Shown here: piece after piece, positions 1 to 7,906 of the stretch
Layout of the letters: every line of letters starts with the position of its first letter
Numbering within the stretch: the stretch's first letter is position 1
Origin: an uncultured Eubacteriales bacterium
Lineage (GTDB): Bacteria > Bacillota > Clostridia > Oscillospirales > Butyricicoccaceae
Assembly: GCA_949740695.1 (NCBI GenBank)
Contig: CATJIY010000042.1
Location: forward strand, 1-36,202
Reading direction: 5' to 3'
DNA length: 36,202 nt
The notes under the pieces: generated by a model
What the model was told of the DNA's origin: nothing
The model's input: the letters and a program-made list of their open reading frames with translations, nothing else
Database searches by the model: none
Made by a program: the position numbers and the translations under genes

Positions 1-2
1 AA

Positions 3-79
3 TGGTACGCCCGAGCGGATTCGAACCGCTGGCCTTCCGCTTAGGAGGCGGACGCTCTATCCTGCTGAGCTACGGACGC
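3..79 (-). tRNA. tRNA-Arg, anticodon CCT
   Basis: Reverse complement GCGTCCGTAGCTCAGCAGGATAGAGCGTCCGCCTCCTAAGCGGAAGGCCAGCGGTTCGAATCCGCTCGGGCGTACCA folds as a canonical cloverleaf: acceptor GCGTCCG/CGGGCGT, anticodon stem TCCGC/GCGGA, loop CTCCTAA, T arm AGCGG-TTCGAAT-CCGCT, encoded CCA. Confidence 0.96.
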
Positions 80-122
80 ATATGGAATTTTTGGCGCCAC
101 TGGCGCACGAACTACGCACACC

Positions 123-160
123 TAGGAGGCGGACGCTCTATTCTGCTACGCTACAGACGC
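123..160 (-). pseudogene. Degenerate 5'-half copy of the adjacent tRNA-Arg(CCT)
   Basis: 34/38 identical to positions 42-79 of the intact tRNA by manual alignment. It covers the 5' acceptor strand, D arm and 5' anticodon arm. Similarity stops in the anticodon loop and no T arm is recognisable. Confidence 0.85.
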
Positions 161-435
161 AAGTACGACTTTTCACTGGTATGCAACCCCGAGGAGCTTT
201 TATATTTTTTATTGAGGGCAGCCAATATCATCTTTGTCAAACATTTCAAATCCCATCCACGGCAGTGTAACTGCCATAATCACGCAAGGAAGAAACAAGT
301 TGATTATAGCGCACAATAGGGCCATCGTCAAGGTTTGTCCGGTATTTCCCCTAAAACCCAAGCTCAGGCCCTTCCAAATGGAAGGGCCCCTACCCATCTG
401 CTATTTTCCCTCCGCCAACCCTCTGTCCAAGTATA

Positions 436-502
436 AGAACCTGTATTCATAATCGAAAATGCTGAATGACCGAGAGCTTTTAAGGTTATGAATACAAGTT
501 CT
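436..502. repeat. 17-bp near-perfect inverted repeat (33-nt spacer)
   Basis: agaacctgtattcataa (436-452) versus ttatgaatacaagttct (486-502), one mismatch. Confidence 0.8.
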
Positions 503-541
503 AAACATTGGCTAAAGCAGGAGAGACAATCCAAGGTCCTC

Positions 542-631
542 GCCGCCGGAACAACTATAAACGGTAGTCCCGCCGAATTGGAGCGGCAGACAGCCCACCG
601 GTCCAATTGCTGCGCCAGTTGTTCCGGCGGC
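542..631. repeat. 15-bp perfect inverted repeat with nested 7-bp inverted repeat
   Basis: gccgccggaacaact (542-556) / agttgttccggcggc (617-631), nested aattgga (576-582) / tccaatt (602-608). Confidence 0.85.
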
Positions 632-673
632 AAAGGTCGGAAGATACTACATCCATAAGCGCAATCGCCGGCG

Positions 674-2092
674 TTACAAGTTGATAGCGGGAGCCGCCTG
701 CTCCTGTGTCTGGGCCAAAATTGGCTCCAACTGAGCTAGAAACGTTTCTACCTGCCGGGACGAACGACCGGTATACCGCCGTCCGTCCATCAGCGCGGTC
801 AATTCCTCTAACGTCATGCCAAAGCTGGAGTCGGCAGCCAACCGCTGAAGAAGATCGCAGGACTCCCCCTCCTTCATTCTGGCAGTGGCCGCCATGGAGT
901 GGGTACGGATGATCTCATGCAGCTGTTGACGGTCTCCGCCCCGTTTCACCGCCTCCATCATGAGGTTTTCGGTGGCAATAAAAGGAAGGTACTCCTTAAC
1001 CGCCTTGGCGATAACTTTTTCGTTCACTCGGATGCCCTGGGTAACATTTTGCATCAAACGCAGAATCGCGTCGGCGCACAAAAATCCCTCTGGCAAAGAG
1101 ATGCGGCGGTTGGCCGAATCATCTAATGTGCGCTCCATCCACTGAACGCTGGCAGTCATGGGGGCGTTCATAGCATCGGCCATCAGGTAGCGGGCCAGTG
1201 AGCAAATGCGCTCGGAGCGCATAGGGTTGCGCTTATAGGCCATGGCGGAAGATCCAACCTGTTTGTCCTCAAAGGGTTCTTCCATCTGGCGGTCGTGCTG
1301 AAGCAGGCGCATGTCGTTGGCAAACCGGTAACAGCTCTGGGCAATAGCGCTGAGCACATTGAGAATCCGGCTATCAAACTTGCGGGTATAGGTTTGGCCG
1401 GATACCGGGAAGATACGCTCAAAGCCAAATTCCGCAGCGATCATCCGGTTCATCTGGTCAATTTTGCCCTCGTCCCCCTCAAACAGATCCAAAAAGCTGG
1501 CTTCAGTGCCCGTAGTGCCCCGGCAACCCAAAAACCGCATAGAATCCAAAACAAAGTCCAGTTCCTCCAAATCCAACCACAGATCTTGAAGCCATAGCGT
1601 AGCCCGCTTCCCTACCGTCACCAGTTGGGCGGGCTGATAGTGGGTATAGCCCAGGGTGGGCAAATCCTTATATTGACGGGCAAAACCAGCCAGGTTTTTC
1701 ATAGCGGCCAACAGCTGGCCCCGCAAATACCGCAGCCCGTCTCGATAAAGAATTAAGTCGGCGTTATCGGTGACATAACAGGAAGTTGCGCCCAAGTGAA
1801 TAATACCCTTGGCGTCGGGAGCCGCTAAGCCATAGGCGTGAATATGGGCCATTACATCGTGGCGAATTTCTTTCTCTTTCAGCCGGACGGCCTCATAGTC
1901 AATATCGGTAAGATGCGCTTCCAACTGGTCTACCTGTTCCTGCGTGATGGGCAGGCCCAGCTTGTGCTGTGCGCGAGCCAAAGCCACCCACAGCTTACGC
2001 CAGGTCTGATAGCGGGCGTCGGAAGAAAACAAGCGGAGCATCTCCTCCGAGGCATAGCGGGAGGAAAGCGGACTTTCATAACAATCTTTCAT
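674..2092 (-). CDS. purB: Adenylosuccinate lyase
   Basis: 472-aa ORF, full-length adenylosuccinate lyase-like sequence with fumarase/ASL signature region GSSAMAYKRNPMRSE; adjacent to purA. Confidence 0.96.
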   Translation of the reverse strand: MKDCYESPLSSRYASEEMLRLFSSDARYQTWRKLWVALARAQHKLGLPITQEQVDQLEAHLTDIDYEAVRLKEKEIRHDVMAHIHAYGLAAPDAKGIIHLGATSCYVTDNADLILYRDGLRYLRGQLLAAMKNLAGFARQYKDLPTLGYTHYQPAQLVTVGKRATLWLQDLWLDLEELDFVLDSMRFLGCRGTTGTEASFLDLFEGDEGKIDQMNRMIAAEFGFERIFPVSGQTYTRKFDSRILNVLSAIAQSCYRFANDMRLLQHDRQMEEPFEDKQVGSSAMAYKRNPMRSERICSLARYLMADAMNAPMTASVQWMERTLDDSANRRISLPEGFLCADAILRLMQNVTQGIRVNEKVIAKAVKEYLPFIATENLMMEAVKRGGDRQQLHEIIRTHSMAATARMKEGESCDLLQRLAADSSFGMTLEELTALMDGRRYTGRSSRQVETFLAQLEPILAQTQEQAAPAINL

Positions 2093-2101
2093 ACCATCAC
2101 C

Positions 2102-3376
2102 TCAGCGCAGAATAATCGCATCCCGTTCAGCGCCCACCGACACATAGCCGATATGACAGCCAATGGCGCGTTCCACATACAATACATAATCCTGAGCAGC
2201 CTGGGGCAAATCTTCAAACCGGCGAACGCCGCTGATATCGCACTTCCAGCCTGGGAGATCGGTGTAGACCGGTTTTGCGCGGTCCAGCAGCGCAGGGAAC
2301 GGAAAGTCCTGGGTCTGCTTGCCGTCAATTTCATAGTGGGTACACACTGGGATTTTTTCCATATACGACAGTACGTCCAACTTGGTAAACGCCACATTGG
2401 TAGCGCCCTGGAGGGTCGCTCCATAACGAGTGGCCCCCAGACCCAGCGGCCCCACCCGCCGGGGGCGGCCGGTAGCCGCGCCGTATTCGCCGCCAGCTTC
2501 CCGAAGCGCATCGGCTTCCGGCCCGAACCATTCGCAAGTAAAAGGACCCTCGCCCACGCAAGAGGAATATGCCTTAACCACGCCGATGACCTGATCTACT
2601 GGACTTCCGGGAATACCCGCGCCTACTGGCGCGTAAGCGGCAATGTTGTTAGAAGAGGAAGTATATGGCCAGATGCCGAAATCCAAATCCCGCAAAGCGC
2701 CCAGCTGAGCCTCAAACAAAATATCTTTGCCCTGGGACTGCGCCTGCCGCAAAAACGCGCCGGTATCGCATACAAAGGGAGCGATCTGCCCACCGTATTC
2801 CTCCAGCCAGGCCATCATGTCCTCCAGGGAATAGGGTTTGGCATGATAAACGTTTTCAATAGTCAGGTTCTTCCACTCCAAAATGCCCGCTAAACGGCCC
2901 CGGAGATACTGGGGATAAAGCAGTTCTCCCGCCTGAATGGTCTTTTTCTGATATTTGTCGCTGTAAACCGGCGCGATGCCCCGTTTGGTAGAGCCATAAG
3001 CCCGGTCTTTCAGGCGGGCTTCCTCCAAAGCGTCCAAATCCCGATGATAAGGAAACACCAGAGTCGCCCGATCAGAGATTTTGAAATTATCCGGCGTGAT
3101 GGAGATGCCCGCTTGCCGGAGGTTGGCGATTTCCTTGCACAGGTGCTGGCAGTCAATCACCACCCCGTTTCCCAGCACATTCACTACTTCAGGCCGAAAA
3201 ATGCCGGAAGGCAGCAAATTGAGAGCAAATTTGCCATGGTCATTGATAACGGTGTGCCCGGCGTTGTTGCCACCCTGATAACGCACCACCACATCATACT
3301 GCTGGGTAATCAGATCCACCATACGGCCCTTGCCCTCATCACCCCAGTTAATGCCTACGATTGCGCAGTTGGACAT
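2102..3376 (-). CDS. purA: Adenylosuccinate synthetase
   Basis: 424-aa ORF with N-terminal GINWGDEGKGRMVD and QGGNNAGHTV motifs typical of PurA. Confidence 0.97.
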   Translation of the reverse strand: MSNCAIVGINWGDEGKGRMVDLITQQYDVVVRYQGGNNAGHTVINDHGKFALNLLPSGIFRPEVVNVLGNGVVIDCQHLCKEIANLRQAGISITPDNFKISDRATLVFPYHRDLDALEEARLKDRAYGSTKRGIAPVYSDKYQKKTIQAGELLYPQYLRGRLAGILEWKNLTIENVYHAKPYSLEDMMAWLEEYGGQIAPFVCDTGAFLRQAQSQGKDILFEAQLGALRDLDFGIWPYTSSSNNIAAYAPVGAGIPGSPVDQVIGVVKAYSSCVGEGPFTCEWFGPEADALREAGGEYGAATGRPRRVGPLGLGATRYGATLQGATNVAFTKLDVLSYMEKIPVCTHYEIDGKQTQDFPFPALLDRAKPVYTDLPGWKCDISGVRRFEDLPQAAQDYVLYVERAIGCHIGYVSVGAERDAIILR

Positions 3377-3563
3377 AAAAATTCCTCCTGTTCCCGGCCG
3401 CCCTTCCCCTCAACGGAAAAGTACCTGCAAAACCGGTTTGATTTTAAAAAACGTGAAAAAAGGATTGTCAAATCAGAACACTTTGATTATACTAAGAATA
3501 AAGCTATTCGTAAAGCCAAACTTTTGAATGTTTATCATAAGTCTGATGAATAGGCGGTGACAA

Positions 3564-4478
3564 ATGGAAGCTAAGTTGGAGCTGTACCGGGTCTTTCAGG
3601 TGGTGGCTGAAGCGGGGAGCATCTCAGCGGCGGCGAAGGCGCTTTATCTCTCCCAACCGGCGGCCAGCCAGGCGGTTAAGCGGCTGGAAGATCAGCTTCG
3701 CACGCCTCTATTTGTCCGGGGAAAGCGAGGGGTGACCCTGACGCGAGAGGGCCGTCTGCTTTATGAGCAGGTGCGGGGCGCGATCTGCTTGCTGGAAAAC
3801 GCCGAGGAAAAACTGCGCCAGACCCGCTTGCTGGAAACCGGACAGCTGGTCATTGGCGCCAGCGACACCATGACCAGAACCTTTTTGCTGCCCTATTTAG
3901 AGGCCTTCCGGCGGGAAAAACCGGGGGTGCGGCTTCAGCTGCGCAACGGCACCAGCCGGCAGGTACTGTCTCTTCTAAGCCAGGGAACGGTGGATATCGC
4001 TTTTGCCAGCATGCCGGAGGAAACCGCCAATTTTCAAACTGAGGTATGTTTTGACACGCATATGGTGTTTGTGGCGGCAGCCGGATATCCCTGTGACTTT
4101 CAGCGGACCCACACCCTGGCCGAAGTGGCTCGGATGCCCCTGATTCTGCTGGACCGGCAGGCTGGTTCCCGGCTCTATCTGGAAAAGCGGTTCGAAAGTC
4201 TGGGCTTGGCTTTACGTCCCGAAATGGAGCTGGCAACCCACGACCTGCTGCTTCAGCTGGCCCGTATTGGACTAGGCGTGGCCTGCGTCACTCGGGAATA
4301 TGCCCACATTGAACTGGCGGAAGGCTTGGTGCGCGAGCTGCGCACCGCACCGGTAATCCCTCCCCGGCAAGCGGTGATGTGTACTTTACCCCAGACGGCG
4401 CAAACCCCGGCGGTAGCCCACTTTATGGCTTTTGTCCGGAGAGGGCGGACGGCTCCTCAAAGTCAACAGCAATCCTAA
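3564..4478 (+). CDS. LysR-family transcriptional regulator
   Basis: N-terminal wHTH (FQVVAEAGSISAAAKALYLSQPAASQAVKRLEDQLRTPLFVRGKRGVTLTREG) and LysR substrate-binding-like C-terminal domain. Confidence 0.95.
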   Translation: MEAKLELYRVFQVVAEAGSISAAAKALYLSQPAASQAVKRLEDQLRTPLFVRGKRGVTLTREGRLLYEQVRGAICLLENAEEKLRQTRLLETGQLVIGASDTMTRTFLLPYLEAFRREKPGVRLQLRNGTSRQVLSLLSQGTVDIAFASMPEETANFQTEVCFDTHMVFVAAAGYPCDFQRTHTLAEVARMPLILLDRQAGSRLYLEKRFESLGLALRPEMELATHDLLLQLARIGLGVACVTREYAHIELAEGLVRELRTAPVIPPRQAVMCTLPQTAQTPAVAHFMAFVRRGRTAPQSQQQS

Positions 4479-4566
4479 CTGGCCAGCCTGGCGGCTTTTG
4501 ACCAAAAAAGGCGTTCCGCCATACAGGTTCTGACAGCAGACGACCAAATCCGCAACAAGATACGAG

Positions 4567-4572
4567 TATAAT
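4567..4572 (+). promoter_or_regulatory. Candidate -10 box TATAAT upstream of the 4629 CDS
   Basis: Exact TATAAT at 4567-4572; no well-spaced consensus -35 found. Confidence 0.4.
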
Positions 4573-4628
4573 AGTTAGTGGTTCTACGAAAGCCCAGGCC
4601 CCAGTCCTGGGGAAAGGAGCAGAAAACC

Positions 4629-4847
4629 ATGGAAAAAATCATTTTGCGATATGGAAAAAAGGGCTATACCCTGACCCAGCTGGAAGCGGCGGCCAGCGCC
4701 TTTGCCGCTGCGCAAGGGCTGACCGATTCCAACCTGGAAATTTATCATGACTTTGAAGAGCTGGCGGTCTTTGGCGAAGACCGGCATGGTCAGCGGTGCG
4801 AAGCATCGTTGCCCTTTTCCCAACTGGAAAGGTGGGTCCAGGTATGA
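4629..4847 (+). CDS. Small conserved hypothetical protein (72 aa)
   Basis: ATG 4629 preceded by gaaaggagcagaaaacc RBS; stop overlaps the next start (ATGA), implying coupling to the GNAT gene. Confidence 0.75.
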   Translation: MEKIILRYGKKGYTLTQLEAAASAFAAAQGLTDSNLEIYHDFEELAVFGEDRHGQRCEASLPFSQLERWVQV

Positions 4848-5332
4848 GCGCGCAAATTATTTTGTCTGAATATAAGCCGGGAGAAGCGGGAGCGCTGGTG
4901 CGTCTTTTTTATCAAACGGTGCACACCGTATGCCTGGGAGACTATACTCAAGAGCAGGTAGACGCTTGGGCGGACGGCAAAGCCGACCCGGCCCAATGGG
5001 ACAAGTCTTTTTTGCAGCACCAGACCCTGGTGGCAAGGATTGGCGGCGAACTGGCTGGTTTTGCCGATCTGGACGGAGATTATCTGGACAGGCTGTATGT
5101 CCATCGAGACTATCAGCGGCAAGGTGTGGGAACCGCCCTGGCCCAAGCGCTGGAACAACGAGCTGGGGAAAAAGGCTGTCCCCGAATAAGCGCCCATGTT
5201 TCCATCACTGCCCGGCCCTTTTTTGAGCAACGAGGTTACAAGCTTGTTCGGGAACAACAAGTGGAACGAGGCGGGGTTTTTTTGACCAATTTTATTATGG
5301 AAAAGACTTTGAACGCCCCGAAAGACCACTAA
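4844..5332 (+). CDS. GNAT-family N-acetyltransferase
   Basis: Motif A LYVHRDYQRQGVGTALAQALE and later FFEQRGYKLV typical of GNAT; ATGA overlap with upstream gene. Confidence 0.92.
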   Translation: MSAQIILSEYKPGEAGALVRLFYQTVHTVCLGDYTQEQVDAWADGKADPAQWDKSFLQHQTLVARIGGELAGFADLDGDYLDRLYVHRDYQRQGVGTALAQALEQRAGEKGCPRISAHVSITARPFFEQRGYKLVREQQVERGGVFLTNFIMEKTLNAPKDH

Positions 5333-5352
5333 AACAAAGGCGAAAGCATTTC

Positions 5353-5907
5353 ATGAGCAAGATCAAGATCCTCCTGTGGGGAAGCGCACTGCTAACAACA
5401 GCGGGGGCGGTAGCCGCAACAGCCTTTTACCGCAACAGCGGGCCGGAATGGCTATTGCCTGCGGCAATTACTTTGGGGACCACTGCCTATCATCTGCTCA
5501 TTCGGATCATTTTCGGAGGAGCGGTAAATTGGGTGATGCGCAACCGGGCCAACCCGCAAAATAGCTGGTTCCGCCTTCGCTCCTGGGAACCGGCCCTTTA
5601 CCGGCGGTTGCGGGTAAAGGTTTGGAAGGAATACCTTCCTACTTATGTGCCCACGCTATTTTCCTTTCAGCTCCACACGCCAGAGGAAATTGCCGGAGCT
5701 ATGTGTCAAGCTGAGATCGTGCATGAACTTGGCGCCATAGCCAGCCTGGCGCCCCTGGCGGCCATCCGGTGGTTCGGCTCCTGGCCGGTGTTTCTCATTA
5801 CCTCGCTGGCATCCATGAGCTTGGAACTAGCCCTGGTGGCGATTCAGCGATACAACCGGCCCCGGGTACTTCGGCTGATAACCCGGCAATCCCTATTGAA
5901 AAAATAA
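5353..5907 (+). CDS. Integral membrane protein, possibly CrtO-like (glycosyl-4,4'-diaponeurosporenoate acyltransferase-type family)
   Basis: 184 aa, several hydrophobic segments, RLRVKVWKEYLPTY and AMCQAEIVHELG motifs resembling Bacillota proteins carrying that label. Function not established. Confidence 0.55.
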   Translation: MSKIKILLWGSALLTTAGAVAATAFYRNSGPEWLLPAAITLGTTAYHLLIRIIFGGAVNWVMRNRANPQNSWFRLRSWEPALYRRLRVKVWKEYLPTYVPTLFSFQLHTPEEIAGAMCQAEIVHELGAIASLAPLAAIRWFGSWPVFLITSLASMSLELALVAIQRYNRPRVLRLITRQSLLKK

Positions 5908-5940
5908 AACGAATAGAGAAAAAATATCGGGGTGAAACGT

Positions 5941-6732
5941 ATGAAACAAGTGGCGGTGATCACCGGAGGCAGCTCAGGCATCGGACTGGAAACCGCAAAG
6001 CTGCTGGCTCAGCAAGGTTACGCGGTTTATGAATTAAGCCGGAGCCAGCGCCGCCATCCAGATATCTTCCACATCTCCGCCGACGTGACGAAAGAAGACA
6101 CCCTTCAAGCGGCGGCTCAGATCATTTTAGACCGGGAAGGGCAAGTGGATCTGGTGGTAAACAACGCCGGATTTGGCATCTCTGGAGCAATAGAGTTCAC
6201 CGATACAGCAGAAGCCATCCGGCAATTTGACGTGAATTTCTTCGGCATGGCGCGGGTCAACCGCATATTCCTTCCCATTTTACGGCGGCAAAGGCGGGGT
6301 AAGATCATCAATATCAGCAGCGTAGCCTCCCCGGTGGCTATCCCCTTCCAGGCTTATTATTCGGCGGCAAAAGCGGCTATTGACAGTTATACCCTGGCTT
6401 TAGCCAACGAAGTCCGCCCTTATGGCATAACAGTTTGCGCCGTCCGTCCCGGAGATATCCGCACCGGATTTACCGCTGCAAGAAGCAAAAGCGCCGCTGG
6501 AGACGACGAATACCATGGGCGGATTTCCCGTTCGGTGGCCGTCATGGAGCGGGACGAACAAAACGGAATGACGCCTCAGCAGGCGGCGAAAGCCATCTGC
6601 AAAGCGGCAAACAAGTCCCACCCAAAACCGCTCGCCTCCATCGGATTTTCTTATCAGGCCGTCTGCCTGTTAGTAAAACTGTTGCCCTGCCGGTTGGCCA
6701 ACTGGATTGTTGGGAAAATTTACGCCAAATAA
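5941..6732 (+). CDS. SDR-family NAD(P)-dependent oxidoreductase
   Basis: TGGSSGIG cofactor motif, NNAG, YYSAAKAA catalytic Y-x3-K; ATG 5941 preceded by cggggtgaaacgt. Confidence 0.94.
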   Translation: MKQVAVITGGSSGIGLETAKLLAQQGYAVYELSRSQRRHPDIFHISADVTKEDTLQAAAQIILDREGQVDLVVNNAGFGISGAIEFTDTAEAIRQFDVNFFGMARVNRIFLPILRRQRRGKIINISSVASPVAIPFQAYYSAAKAAIDSYTLALANEVRPYGITVCAVRPGDIRTGFTAARSKSAAGDDEYHGRISRSVAVMERDEQNGMTPQQAAKAICKAANKSHPKPLASIGFSYQAVCLLVKLLPCRLANWIVGKIYAK

Positions 6733-6744
6733 AAGGGGCGCGTT

Positions 6745-7260
6745 ATGGTAATTTTGATTACAGGACCTTCCCACACCGGAAAAACTCTGCTTGCCCAGAG
6801 GCTTTTAGAGCGATACGGTTATCCTTACCTTTCCATAGATCACCTGAAAATGGGATTGATCCGCAGCGGGAACGCCAATCTGACTCCCATGAGCACAGAC
6901 CAGGCGCTAACCGGCTATCTTTGGCCGATTGTCCGGGAGATGGTGAAAACCGTCATTGAAAACCGGCAAAATCTGATTGTAGAGGGATGCTATATCCCTT
7001 TTGACTGGGCAGCAGATTTTACGGCGGATTATCGAAAAGAAATTCGATATTGCTGTTTGGTCATGAGCGAGACTTACATAAAAGCCCGCTACGCGGACAT
7101 CAAAAAACATGCCAATGCCATTGAGACTCGGCTGGACGACGCCGACTGTACCCTGGAGGCTTTATTACGGGACAATCAAGAAACATTGGATCAATGCCGG
7201 CGGTACGGGACAGAATACTGTTTGATTGACGGGGAATATCTTGTAGATTTTGAGCCGTAA
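6745..7260 (+). CDS. P-loop ATP-binding (nucleotide kinase-like) protein
   Basis: Walker A GPSHTGKT near the N-terminus; LIVEGCYIPFDW resembling Walker B region of small P-loop kinases. Confidence 0.75.
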   Translation: MVILITGPSHTGKTLLAQRLLERYGYPYLSIDHLKMGLIRSGNANLTPMSTDQALTGYLWPIVREMVKTVIENRQNLIVEGCYIPFDWAADFTADYRKEIRYCCLVMSETYIKARYADIKKHANAIETRLDDADCTLEALLRDNQETLDQCRRYGTEYCLIDGEYLVDFEP

Positions 7261-7290
7261 CCCATTTGAAACAGAGAAACCCTGTGGGGA

Positions 7291-7319
7291 TTGCATACCA
7301 GGAAGAAATGTGGTATACT
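7291..7319 (+). promoter_or_regulatory. Candidate extended -10 promoter for the TM1266-like gene leader
   Basis: TTGCAT-17 nt-TATACT with TG one base upstream of the -10; overlapped by inverted repeat ATACCA-N10-TGGTAT. Confidence 0.55.
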
Positions 7320-7370
7320 ATCTTATAGAGGAACCGGAAAGATGTTCTGACCGTATTCCCAAAATCAAAA

Positions 7371-7481
7371 CTGTCCTGCGGGCCGGGTATTCCTTGCCCA
7401 AAGATAAAGCGGCGCAAAAATACCCTCCGAACAGCTTTCGGAGCCGGCCGCCTTTGTCCTGAGGACAGAGGCGGCTTTTTT
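7371..7481 (+). ncRNA. Candidate cis-regulatory leader RNA (riboswitch/attenuator-like) upstream of TM1266-family gene
   Basis: P1 GGCCGG (7381-7386)/CCGGCC (7444-7449); P2 GTATT (7387-7391)/AATAC (7419-7423); P3 CTCCGAA (7425-7431)/TTCGGAG (7437-7443). Followed by an intrinsic terminator sharing bases with P1, plus possible antiterminator CTGTCCT (7371-7377)/AGGACAG (7462-7468). Confidence 0.5.
7447..7481 (+). terminator. Intrinsic terminator in the leader of the TM1266-family gene
   Basis: gccgcctttgtcc / ggacagaggcggc 13-bp stem (one G-U), followed by TTTTTT. Confidence 0.85.
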
Positions 7482-7517
7482 ATGATCTATGATCAAAGCC
7501 GGTGAGGAGGAGCCTCC

Positions 7518-7790
7518 ATGGAAAGCAGAGTGGCGGTGATTGGCATTATTGTGGAAAACGGAGAGTCGGCGGGACCGCTGAACCAGATTCTCCACGATTA
7601 CGCTCCTTGGATTATCGGGCGCATGGGCATCCCCTATCCTCGGAGAAGGGTTAATGTCATCAGTGTGGCGGTAGACGCTCCCCAGGACGTCATCAGCGCT
7701 CTTTCCGGCAAAATTGGAAGACTGCCCGGCGTCAGCGCCAAAGCGGCTTATTCCAATGTAATTTCAAAAGATCCCTCTGCCAGGCCCTAA
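7518..7790 (+). CDS. TM1266-family iron-only hydrogenase system putative regulator (ACT-like small protein)
   Basis: 90 aa; VAVIGIIVENGESAGPLNQILHDYAPWIIGRMGIPYPRRRVNVISVAVDAP resembles the TM1266 family; strong RBS ggtgaggaggagcc. Confidence 0.85.
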   Translation: MESRVAVIGIIVENGESAGPLNQILHDYAPWIIGRMGIPYPRRRVNVISVAVDAPQDVISALSGKIGRLPGVSAKAAYSNVISKDPSARP

Positions 7791-7906
7791 CCAGAGACGG
7801 CTTGTCCAAATCATGCCGCAGGCCGGCCGCCGGCAATCCTGATACAGCATCAAACCGAAGGAACTGCCCAACGGAATGATAAATTTTGAAAAAGCGAGGA
7901 ACCATC

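Noticed and set aside
209-633. Short minus- and plus-strand ORFs between tRNA and purB
   Set aside because: No clear RBS or family; one overlaps the inverted repeat arms, better explained as non-coding structure.
1838-2893. 351-aa plus-strand ORF antisense to purB/purA
   Set aside because: Overlaps two clear housekeeping genes on the opposite strand; protein looks low-complexity and unlike any family; typical shadow ORF in GC-rich coding DNA.
6745-7260. Considered a zeta-toxin-type toxin gene
   Set aside because: Has Walker A but no adjacent antitoxin-like ORF and no zeta-specific motifs; generic P-loop kinase-like is safer.
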